Source: Chitinophagaceae bacterium
GTDB taxonomy: Bacteria; Bacteroidota; Bacteroidia; Chitinophagales; Chitinophagaceae
DNA: 64,000 bases
Direction of reading: 5' to 3'
Assembly: GCA_025360525.1 (NCBI GenBank)
Contig: JANYCA010000189.1
Location: 1 to 64,000 of the forward strand
A program made the position numbers and the translations under genes. Below are positions 9,150 to 17,881 of this stretch, piece after piece. Each line of letters opens with the position of its first letter. Position 1 is the stretch's first letter. The notes beneath the pieces are model-generated. The model did no database searches and had not been told where the DNA came from. It saw only the letters and a program-made list of their open reading frames with translations.

Positions 9150-10829
9150 TCATTTTCTTTTTCTCCACACAATAAATAGAATGGTTAAAACCGCAAGACC
9201 AGCCAATAAGTAAATAAATAAATGATTTGATTTTTTTTCAGGGATTTCTGTTATGGTGATCGTTTGATTAATGGAGACATTAATTATGGTTTGTTTGTTT
9301 CCCCCCGTCCAGTAAATGGTAATTTTATCTATTTTTTTTGCATCCCCTAAACCGAAATGCGCAATCACGGAACTCTGCGAAAAAATACTGGATGCTCCTC
9401 CGTCAATTTCACGGATCATTTTTCGTCCACCTGCCTCCACTTCAATTTTAGATCCTATTCCATGGCTTTCTGCATCCACTCCTTTCAGGATAATTTTTAT
9501 CCAGTTGCCCCTGGTAGAATCGTTTCGGAAAAGCTTTGTAACAGAAGGCACCGGGTAATCAGCTATAACGGGTTCCTGGTTCACCACCAGTAAATCAAGG
9601 TCGCCATCATTATCATAATCAAACACCACCGAACCACGGCTGATGCCATAATCTGCCAATCCGATAGCACGGGCATGGTCTTCGAATTTACCGCCCATAT
9701 TTTCAAAATAAAAATTGGCCATGGCTACACAATTTGGATTCAGGTCTCCATTAGCAACAAATAAATCCACATCACCATCGTTATCAAAATCGGCAAAATT
9801 AGCGCCCCAGCTAATGGCAAAAAATTGCATTCCTAATTCGGGCGCCTTATTTATAAATGGCTTACCTGCGCCCTGGTTAACCATAAAATAATTAAACTTA
9901 ATATTGGTCATGTAATAATCCATCAGCCCATCATTGTTGTAATCGCCTACAGCAGTTCCCATCGAATTAATTTTAAGGTCCATTCCTTTTTCCTTGGCTA
10001 CATCTGTAAATTTTTTCCTGGGGAAATGATTTTCCAACAGCATGTCCGGCGTACGTTTATAGCCAAAATCATGGTTTACAAATAAGTCTTGGTCGCCATC
10101 ATTATCAAAATCTGTAAAAATGCCTCCAAACCCAAATCCACGATATTCAAGACCGTAATCTGAATACACGTCTCTAAACTTTTTACCTTTTTCATTCAGC
10201 AGTAAATTCCCTTTTGCTATCTGGTTAGCTTCCACAACTGTATTGTCGTTGATAACGCTCAGCTTTCCTTTGTACTCATTAAAATAATTTCCAACATACA
10301 AATCAGGCCATCCATCTGCATTAAAATCTCCAAAACTTGCCGAAGTACTAAAGGAGAAAATCTGATCGAGTCCATACTCTTTAGTGGCATCACGGAAAGT
10401 ACCGTTTCCGTTATTAAGAAATAACAGGTTGATTGCCCTCGGGATGATTTCGGGCTTATCTCTTCGGGTGATGGTGGTTATAAACAAGTCTACCAAACCA
10501 TCCCTGTTTACATCAGCACCAGTAACCCCTTGCGTTACAAAGTTTTTTGTAACCAGCATGCCGGATTTTTCAAATACATTGGTAAATGTACCATTGCCGT
10601 TATTTTTATACAGCATGTCATCATTCATGCCACCAGTAATATAAACATCTTCCAAACCATCTTTATTAAAATCGATTACACAGGCACCGCCACCAAACAT
10701 TCCCTCATACACTTTAAATACATGGTTAATTCCGGATGCCGTAGTTACGTCTGTAAAACGTGTTTGACAAAAACTTTTATTGATACAAAAGTTTAAAGCA
10801 ATTAATAAGATGATTTTACAATGCCGCAT
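9150..10829 (-). CDS. CRTAC1-like FG-GAP/VCBS repeat protein with ASPIC/UnbV domain and C-terminal TM
   Basis: Repeated DFNKDGLEDVYITGG/DFDNDGDQDLFV motifs; GIGSKIEVEAGGRKMIREI...; FGLGDAKKIDKITIYWTGG. Confidence 0.88.
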   Translation of the reverse strand: MRHCKIILLIALNFCINKSFCQTRFTDVTTASGINHVFKVYEGMFGGGACVIDFNKDGLEDVYITGGMNDDMLYKNNGNGTFTNVFEKSGMLVTKNFVTQGVTGADVNRDGLVDLFITTITRRDKPEIIPRAINLLFLNNGNGTFRDATKEYGLDQIFSFSTSASFGDFNADGWPDLYVGNYFNEYKGKLSVINDNTVVEANQIAKGNLLLNEKGKKFRDVYSDYGLEYRGFGFGGIFTDFDNDGDQDLFVNHDFGYKRTPDMLLENHFPRKKFTDVAKEKGMDLKINSMGTAVGDYNNDGLMDYYMTNIKFNYFMVNQGAGKPFINKAPELGMQFFAISWGANFADFDNDGDVDLFVANGDLNPNCVAMANFYFENMGGKFEDHARAIGLADYGISRGSVVFDYDNDGDLDLLVVNQEPVIADYPVPSVTKLFRNDSTRGNWIKIILKGVDAESHGIGSKIEVEAGGRKMIREIDGGASSIFSQSSVIAHFGLGDAKKIDKITIYWTGGNKQTIINVSINQTITITEIPEKKSNHLFIYLLAGLAVLTILFIVWRKRK

Positions 10830-10843
10830 TTTTGAAAATAATT

Positions 10844-12196
10844 TTATTTTTTCCAGCGTAGGTGGTTAATATTTACTCCAATTTCTTTTCCCTTTTCTAA
10901 TCCTCTTTCATTGTCTTGTGGAATATGTATACCGCCATAAAACCTGGACTTGGCGGTTTCTTCTGCGGCCTGCAAGAATGATGTAAAATGACGGACTTTA
11001 AATTCAGTATTTCTAATTTCATCTTTTGCACGGCCTGCATGGGCACTGTCAATAAAAGCAAAATTTTCACCAAATAAATTGGTTAGCACAATGGCAGATG
11101 CGGCAGCCTGTATTGCATGTCCTGATGGAAATGCAGGAAAGGGTGGATCTGGCCAAAAAGATTCCCATTGCTGATCCATATGTTCCGTAACATACGTGTT
11201 TGCCCGCTCTGAAAAAAACTGGTATTTCCATTTCCAGCAATTTACATAAGCATCAGAAACTGACATGCCAACACCTGCATAAACCCGGGCACATTTTATT
11301 AAACCGGGTTTGGTTTTTCTGATAGCAATGGTTGCAAAATAATAAGAATGTCCGGGTGGTGTAAAGGTAACGTCAGGATCATCGCTCCACCATATTGCAA
11401 CTTCTTTTTCTTCCTGGGTTAATGAATTTTTTTTATCGTACACCAGTTTAAACTGGTTGTAATATTCAGAGCCCGGAAGGGTATCAAATTGAATACATTC
11501 CGGCGCATTAATGGCCGAATCATTTGCTAAAAAAGTACGGTTGCTTCCCCAATGTGGGTGTAGCGGGAAATGGCTGAAAGATTGTGCATACAAAGCGGGC
11601 TTCCATCCGCCCGGCTTATTGGGGATCATTAATTTTTTATCAAAATTGGTAAGGTATCCCCGGTGACCGCCATCTGTTTTTGACCAATTAAAAATAAGTT
11701 GTGCTATTTTTTTTCCGTATAATACTGATCGTTTTACAACGGCTTCATCTGGTGTTTTTTTTGTAAGCGCATTCATAAAAGAAGTTTCCAGGGAATCAAT
11801 TCTTCTTTTGTTATCATCAGAAGTCTGGATGTAAATATTCCGCAGCATCTCCGCCTGTCCTGCATTTAAGGCGAGCTCCCAATTATAGGCAACGCCGTTT
11901 TCGGGCAAGGGTAAGCTATCTAATCCATTTAATTGTGGCGCAACAGATTGGTATTCCGGGAAACCATTTACAACAGATTCATACATGGTAAGTCCAATAT
12001 AACCAAAACAACGGGAGGCAAAAGTTGGTGTATTGGCGGGGGTGGTTTTGGTAATATAATTGGTCATATCTGCCCATGCAATTGCAAGTTCATAAGGTTC
12101 AGGCAATTTTTTAATTTCCTGTTTGCAAGAGGATATAACTCCTAAAATTACGAGACTGAAAATCGCTTGTTTCTTCCAGAATTTTTTGTGTATCAT
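10844..12196 (-). CDS. Vanadium-dependent haloperoxidase / PAP2-superfamily lipoprotein
   Basis: Lipobox-like ISSC; AFPSGHAIQAAASAIVL and GGIHIPQDNERG motifs. Confidence 0.85.
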   Translation of the reverse strand: MIHKKFWKKQAIFSLVILGVISSCKQEIKKLPEPYELAIAWADMTNYITKTTPANTPTFASRCFGYIGLTMYESVVNGFPEYQSVAPQLNGLDSLPLPENGVAYNWELALNAGQAEMLRNIYIQTSDDNKRRIDSLETSFMNALTKKTPDEAVVKRSVLYGKKIAQLIFNWSKTDGGHRGYLTNFDKKLMIPNKPGGWKPALYAQSFSHFPLHPHWGSNRTFLANDSAINAPECIQFDTLPGSEYYNQFKLVYDKKNSLTQEEKEVAIWWSDDPDVTFTPPGHSYYFATIAIRKTKPGLIKCARVYAGVGMSVSDAYVNCWKWKYQFFSERANTYVTEHMDQQWESFWPDPPFPAFPSGHAIQAAASAIVLTNLFGENFAFIDSAHAGRAKDEIRNTEFKVRHFTSFLQAAEETAKSRFYGGIHIPQDNERGLEKGKEIGVNINHLRWKK

Positions 12197-14259
12197 TTAT
12201 TTTTATTCAATAAAGTATAAGTGATCAGATTTTTTCCATTGATACCGAAATAAAATTGCTGATTTAGCTGAACACAACTTTTTACATCACCCCAAATATT
12301 TAAACCCGATTCGGTTTGTTTGATGTATTTAAAATTACCTTTTCCATCTCCTTCCAGCAATGCCCCGTAGTTAGCATCAAATTTACCCAACCTGATTTTT
12401 GTATGGCTGTTATTTCCACAAAGTAATAAATCTGTTTTGCCATCCTTATTAAAATCAAGTTGATTGATGGTATAAACAGGCGAATATTGCACCTCGTTTG
12501 GCAAAGCAGTTGTAGTGAATTTTCCGGATGGATTATTGATAAAGCAGGTAGTAGCCATATGGTCGGCAGAAAGATGACCGGCATTTTTTAATTCGTCTTG
12601 TTGAAAAAGATCTTCCATCGTTATATCAGCATAACTTTTAAAAGTAAAAAACCGTTTCTTCATAACAGGCAATTGAGCTCCTAACTCATCTTTTGTAATG
12701 TAGGGATATCTTTTATGCTGAATATAGAAACTAAAAATGGGATCAACCGAACCATTGTGGTCAAAGTCGCTGTAGTACATTTCCAAAGGCTCCTTTTGAT
12801 TGGCTTTAAATTGGGTATTCAATCCCATATTACCTATAATAAGGTCGGGCCGGTTATCCCCATTAAAATCACCCACCGTAATACTGTTCCACCAACCTCG
12901 GAAAGCTTTGTCAAAAAATCTGCTGGTTGCATTTACGAGTTTACCATTCTCTTTTTTAAAAACAGTTACCGGCATCCATTCGCCCACAATTACCAATTCA
13001 TTCTTTTTATCAAGATCAAGATCAACCCATACGGCATCGGTTACCATACCTGGCTTAGTAAGTTCAGGGCAAATTTTTTCTGTTTGATCAGAGAAATTCC
13101 CTTTGCCATCATTTATTAAAATATAACTCTTAGGCGACTCTGGATATCTGCCGGGAACCACCCTTCCACCCACAAAAATATCAGGAGCACCATCTCCATT
13201 AATATCCTGGATTTTTACACAGGATTTACTGCCCCGGGTATCCGGAAGACTATTGGTTTTAATAAAATTGTTTTTACCGTCATTAAAATAAAGCCTGTCC
13301 TGCAGCAAGGAATCTGTTGGCGAACAATTATCATAACCACCACTTGCAATATAGATATCAGGCTTACCATCTCCGTTAGCATCAAACACGGTTATCGCTG
13401 CATCTTTATACTTTTTATCCTGTTCAAATGCAGGGATATTTTTTATTACTAATGAGCCATTTTTTTGTTGCATGAATATACGGGTCACTTCACCGGCAGC
13501 TCCTCCAATTAACACATCTTCCAGGCCATCGTTATTCAAATCATACTTCGTAATGCAAGGTCCGCTGTAAGAAAACTGACTGATCAATAACAATTGCCTG
13601 TTAAAGTCATTGATGCTGTTATCAATAGTTGCGCATTTTATATTGGATGTTGTTTCAGTAAACCATGTAGCTGCAGCTTTAACAGGTAATGATTTATTGG
13701 CAGCATTTTTTTCTGAAAGGGTTAATAGTTGATTAGCATTTACGTTGTAAAGCTTTTGTGTTTTTCCACTGCTCCAGGTTATACTAAGGGAGTCTGCTTT
13801 TGCTGCATTGCCTAAACCAAAATGAAGATTAAAAGAAACATTGGAAAGATAACCTCGTGAAGGATTTTGTTCCAGCGACTGTATTTCTCCGGCATTAAAA
13901 ATTTTAATTTTAGCACCAAGCCCTTGTGTGTTACCAGCTTCGCCGATAAGCTGCAACTGAAGAAAATGGTTGCTGTTTAATTTTTGTGATTGATTTTGAT
14001 AAACAAATGCTGGTTGATTAATATTATTTACCACCAGGTCTAAATCGCCATCATTATCAAGGTCTGCGTAAATAGCTCCATTGCTGTTAGAAGCCTCGTT
14101 AATACCCCAGCTTTGATTATTGTTTTGGAAAGAATGGCCATCCTTATTTTTAAAAATATAGTTTGTAACGTTGGATGAAGGCATGCCTTTAATTAATTCC
14201 ATCACATCTTCTCTTTGTAGTCTCCCTTTTTCTTTTACATAATCATTCCCTACTATCAA
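12193..14259 (-). CDS. FG-GAP/VCBS repeat protein with ASPIC/UnbV domain, apparently N-terminally truncated (TTG start, no signal peptide)
   Basis: Begins mid-domain (DYVKEKGRLQREDVMELIKGMPSSNVTNYIFKNKDG...YADLDNDGDLDLVVNN); in-frame TAA six codons before the TTG. Confidence 0.75.
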   Translation of the reverse strand: MIVGNDYVKEKGRLQREDVMELIKGMPSSNVTNYIFKNKDGHSFQNNNQSWGINEASNSNGAIYADLDNDGDLDLVVNNINQPAFVYQNQSQKLNSNHFLQLQLIGEAGNTQGLGAKIKIFNAGEIQSLEQNPSRGYLSNVSFNLHFGLGNAAKADSLSITWSSGKTQKLYNVNANQLLTLSEKNAANKSLPVKAAATWFTETTSNIKCATIDNSINDFNRQLLLISQFSYSGPCITKYDLNNDGLEDVLIGGAAGEVTRIFMQQKNGSLVIKNIPAFEQDKKYKDAAITVFDANGDGKPDIYIASGGYDNCSPTDSLLQDRLYFNDGKNNFIKTNSLPDTRGSKSCVKIQDINGDGAPDIFVGGRVVPGRYPESPKSYILINDGKGNFSDQTEKICPELTKPGMVTDAVWVDLDLDKKNELVIVGEWMPVTVFKKENGKLVNATSRFFDKAFRGWWNSITVGDFNGDNRPDLIIGNMGLNTQFKANQKEPLEMYYSDFDHNGSVDPIFSFYIQHKRYPYITKDELGAQLPVMKKRFFTFKSYADITMEDLFQQDELKNAGHLSADHMATTCFINNPSGKFTTTALPNEVQYSPVYTINQLDFNKDGKTDLLLCGNNSHTKIRLGKFDANYGALLEGDGKGNFKYIKQTESGLNIWGDVKSCVQLNQQFYFGINGKNLITYTLLNKNK

Positions 14260-14320
14260 TAATAAATTTATTGGTTAAAGAAGGATTTTATTAGCTTGAT
14301 GCGTCAAAGCTATAATTAAT

Positions 14321-14890
14321 TTGAATGAACAGGAACTAATACAGCAGTTAAGACAGGGCAATGAACCTGCTTTCCGGTGGCTGGTAGAAACCTACCGGAA
14401 CCGGGTTTATAATACTGTACTCAATATTTTGCAGGACGATAAAGAAGCAGAGGATACAACGCAAGACACATTTATACAGGTTTTTGAATCGGTAAATTCG
14501 TTCAAAGAAGAATCGGCACTCTCCACCTGGATATACCGAATAGCAGTGAGGAAGGCATTGGATAAAATAAGACGGCGCAAAACAAGACAAAAACTGCGGC
14601 AGTTCTTGCCCTGGTGGATGCCGGGAGAAAACACTAGTACCAGCGAACCATTTCATCATCCCGGTATATTGATAGAAAATAAGGAGAAGGCGGCTGCATT
14701 ATTTAAAGCAATACAATCTTTACCGGAAAAACAACAATTGGCATTTACGTTGATAAAAGTACAGGGAATGAATTATGAAGATGCCTGTTTAATTCTGCAA
14801 CAAAATGTGAAAGCAGTTGAATCCCTTGTTAGCAGGGCAAAAGTGAATTTGCAAAAACAATTAGAAGGTTACTATAAAACATTAAAATAA
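14321..14890 (+). CDS. ECF-type RNA polymerase sigma factor (TTG start)
   Basis: DDKEAEDTTQDTFIQVFESVNSFKEESALSTWIYRIAVRKALDKIRRRK; sigma70 region 4 LPEKQQLAFTLIKVQGMNYEDA. Confidence 0.93.
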   Translation: MNEQELIQQLRQGNEPAFRWLVETYRNRVYNTVLNILQDDKEAEDTTQDTFIQVFESVNSFKEESALSTWIYRIAVRKALDKIRRRKTRQKLRQFLPWWMPGENTSTSEPFHHPGILIENKEKAAALFKAIQSLPEKQQLAFTLIKVQGMNYEDACLILQQNVKAVESLVSRAKVNLQKQLEGYYKTLK

Positions 14891-14895
14891 GAACG

Positions 14896-15201
14896 ATGAA
14901 AAAAATATTTACACCATTAACTGATGAGTATCTAAAAAGCCTTGAGGGCATGCAACACGCTGCCACGGATGATTATTTTTATACCCGTTTAAAAGCTAAA
15001 ATGGAGCGGAATCTGGCTCAACAGGGATGGGGTTTTAAATTAAAACCGGTTTGGGTAATTGGCTCGCTTGTATGCCTGTTAGCATTAAATGGTTTTATGC
15101 TTACTCAACAATATAAAATCAAACAATCAACCAATAATAAAACCTCGCCATTGCAAAATTTTGCTACCGCCTACGACCAGACAATTTTATCATCCTATTA
15201 A
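14896..15201 (+). CDS. Small single-TM protein, candidate anti-sigma factor
   Basis: Six bp after the sigma factor; one TM (VWVIGSLVCLLALNGFML). Confidence 0.6.
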   Translation: MKKIFTPLTDEYLKSLEGMQHAATDDYFYTRLKAKMERNLAQQGWGFKLKPVWVIGSLVCLLALNGFMLTQQYKIKQSTNNKTSPLQNFATAYDQTILSSY

Positions 15202-15211
15202 CTCATTGCAT

Positions 15212-15751
15212 ATGAATCAAGGATTTAAAAATAGATTACTAATATGGCTGGTTGTACTGTTGATGATTGCCAATGCAGGTACCATTGCAATGTTTTGGAT
15301 AGAGAAATCGACACAGCCGATGCAACCAAAAGGAACACCAAAAGATTTTTTGATTAATGAGTTAAGGCTCGATTCTAAACAACAAGAACAGTTGGACATA
15401 CTGGTAAAAGAACATCAGCTGGCAACAAAAGAGTTTAGACAAAAAACACGAACTGCAAAAGAATCTTTTTTTGGTTTACTAAAACAAGCCAATGTTAGCG
15501 ATAGTGTAAAACAAGCCACTGCAAAAAAAATCAGTGTACAAACAGAAGCATTGGACATTATTACCTTAAATCATTTTCAAAAAATTAGGGACTTGTGTAA
15601 TCGTGAACAACAAAAGAAATTTGATGAAATTTTACAAGAGATAACAACCATGATAGGGCAGCCACAGCCACCGATTCGGCGGGATAGCGATGGCCAAGGC
15701 ATGCCGCCGGGCGAACCGAGTGGTGAACGGCCTCCACCACCACAAAATTAA
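15212..15751 (+). CDS. Periplasmic heavy-metal-sensor/Spy-CpxP-like protein with Pro-rich tail
   Basis: N-terminal TM; helical LRLDSKQQEQLDILVKEHQ...NREQQKKFDEI; start at ATG 15212. Confidence 0.75.
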   Translation: MNQGFKNRLLIWLVVLLMIANAGTIAMFWIEKSTQPMQPKGTPKDFLINELRLDSKQQEQLDILVKEHQLATKEFRQKTRTAKESFFGLLKQANVSDSVKQATAKKISVQTEALDIITLNHFQKIRDLCNREQQKKFDEILQEITTMIGQPQPPIRRDSDGQGMPPGEPSGERPPPPQN

Positions 15752-16092
15752 ATGCTCAAAAGATTTACCAGTTTTTTAAGATGGGTTTACTCACCAACAT
15801 TATTTTAAAAGACATCATTATCTTCCATTAATCCAAGGTTTATAAACTTCATCCCGGCCACATTAATAACCAGGTTACAATTTGTATTGACAACAACGAG
15901 TTATGCCAGCGTAAGTAGCATCTTATAATTTTCAACAAAAAATCAATGTTGTTTGGTAAACAGTATCGAACGCTTTCAATTCCAACTATTAGTATTAAAG
16001 CATCATCGGCAACATTGTTACAGGTACCAATGTAAAAAGAAGTCGGAACATTTTTTTGCTCATCTTTACATTCTTAACTGGTTAATTATAAC

Positions 16093-17073
16093 ATGCCGCT
16101 TTCACATAATAAATCCCGGAGGCTCCGGTACATATTTCTGGTTTATTGGATATTGCTGGGCTATATTCTGGCTGCATTGATATGGTGGTTTATTGCCTTA
16201 AACCATCAAAATCACCAGATGGCAACCTACAAAATCAGTGAACTTAATTTAAACAACTCCGGCTACCAGGCTGCACTGGAAAAAATAACCAATGTAGAAA
16301 AGAGAAAGACTGCCCAATACATAGGCGAAGGTGCTGTATTCTTTTTACTCATTATTGCCGGTGCCATCTATATATACCGGGTTGTAAAAAGGCAATTTAA
16401 AATAAGCCGGCAACAACAAAATTTTATGATGGCTATTACCCATGAATTAAAAACACCCATTGCAGTAACCAAATTAAATTTAGAAACCCTGCAAAAAAGA
16501 AAACTTGAAGAAAGCCAGCAACAAAGGCTTTTGCAGAACACCATACAGGAGGCCAACAGGTTGAATGCATTGTGCAATAATATGCTGCTGTATTCTCAAA
16601 TTGAAGAAGGTGGCTATAAGATAATTAAAGAGCAGGTTAATTTATCCGCTCTTGTAAATGAGTGTATCAATGAATTTCAAACAAGATTTCCGCAAAGGCA
16701 ATACACTACTGCTATAGAGCCGGGGTTGCATATTCAGGGAGATTTGCTGCTGGTACAAATGGCAATTAATAATTTGATTGATAATGCAGCAAAATACACA
16801 CCAAAAGAATTACCGGTGGCCCTGTTGCTTTTTAAGGAAGATGCCAATACTGTTTTTCAAATAAAAGATGAAGGCAAGGGTATTGCTAATGAGGAAAAGA
16901 AAAAGGTATTTGATAAATTTTACAGGGTTGGTAATACTGCTACGAAAGAAGCAAAAGGAACTGGCCTTGGTTTATATCTCACCAAAAAAATTGTACAGCA
17001 ACACAAGGCCAACATATTAGTAACAGACAATACACCGGTGGGTACCATTTTTACCATTATCTTTAAAGAGTAA
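16093..17073 (+). CDS. Sensor histidine kinase
   Basis: MAITHELKTPIAVTKLNLETL; NLIDNAAKYTP; DEGKGIANEEKKKVFDKFYR; GTGLGLYL. Confidence 0.93.
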   Translation: MPLSHNKSRRLRYIFLVYWILLGYILAALIWWFIALNHQNHQMATYKISELNLNNSGYQAALEKITNVEKRKTAQYIGEGAVFFLLIIAGAIYIYRVVKRQFKISRQQQNFMMAITHELKTPIAVTKLNLETLQKRKLEESQQQRLLQNTIQEANRLNALCNNMLLYSQIEEGGYKIIKEQVNLSALVNECINEFQTRFPQRQYTTAIEPGLHIQGDLLLVQMAINNLIDNAAKYTPKELPVALLLFKEDANTVFQIKDEGKGIANEEKKKVFDKFYRVGNTATKEAKGTGLGLYLTKKIVQQHKANILVTDNTPVGTIFTIIFKE

Positions 17074-17142
17074 GGGCAGCGGATGCTACTATTAGTTAGG
17101 AAATTTAGATCGACAATTTTCACTTTCTACTTTTTACTTTTT

Positions 17143-17173
17143 ACCATTCACCATTCACCATCACCATCACCAC
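17143..17173. repeat. Simple sequence repeat (ACCATTC)2(ACCATC)2ACCAC abutting the start codon of the response regulator
   Basis: Direct reading of the sequence. Confidence 0.7.
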
Positions 17174-17881
17174 ATGGCAGCAAAAAACAGTTCGATATTA
17201 TTAGTAGAAGATGAGGAGAATCTGCACGAGGCGCTTAAGCTAAATCTTGAGATGGAGCAATATGACGTAACCGGTGTGTTTGATGGCGCAGAAGCATTAA
17301 AAGCAGTACAAAAGGAGCATTTTGATATGATTATTTTAGATGTAATGCTCCCGGAAATTGACGGGATAACGGTATGCGAAACAATCAGGCTGCAAGGCAA
17401 TGATATTCCAATACTTATTTTAAGTGCTAAAAATAGCAGTGCCGACAGGGTGCTCGGCTTAAAAAAAGGTGCCGATGATTATCTTACAAAACCATTTAAC
17501 CTGGAGGAATTACTGCTAAGGGTACAAAAGCTGCTACAAAAAAGTCAGCAGCTTTCTATTCGCAAACCGGTAGAACAGATCTATACATTTGGCAAAAATT
17601 CTATTGATTTTAAAGCATTGGAATGTATTACCAAAGACGGTGAAATTATCACCCTTACCAAAAAAGAAATAATGCTACTGAAGTTGTTAATTGAAAATAA
17701 AAACGAAGTAGTAACCAGGGAAAAAATATTACAGGCAGTTTGGGGGTACAATGTGTATCCAACTACCCGTACCATCGATAATTTTATTTTAAACTTTAGA
17801 AAATACTTTGAAGCCGATAGCAGAAATCCTATTTATTTTCATTCGGTAAGAGGTATCGGATACCGGTTTACTGAAGATTAA
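17174..17881 (+). CDS. OmpR-family response regulator
   Basis: REC: LLVEDEENLHEAL...DMIILDVMLP...DDYLTKPF; winged helix VWGYNVYPTTRTIDNFILNFRKYFE. Confidence 0.95.
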   Translation: MAAKNSSILLVEDEENLHEALKLNLEMEQYDVTGVFDGAEALKAVQKEHFDMIILDVMLPEIDGITVCETIRLQGNDIPILILSAKNSSADRVLGLKKGADDYLTKPFNLEELLLRVQKLLQKSQQLSIRKPVEQIYTFGKNSIDFKALECITKDGEIITLTKKEIMLLKLLIENKNEVVTREKILQAVWGYNVYPTTRTIDNFILNFRKYFEADSRNPIYFHSVRGIGYRFTED

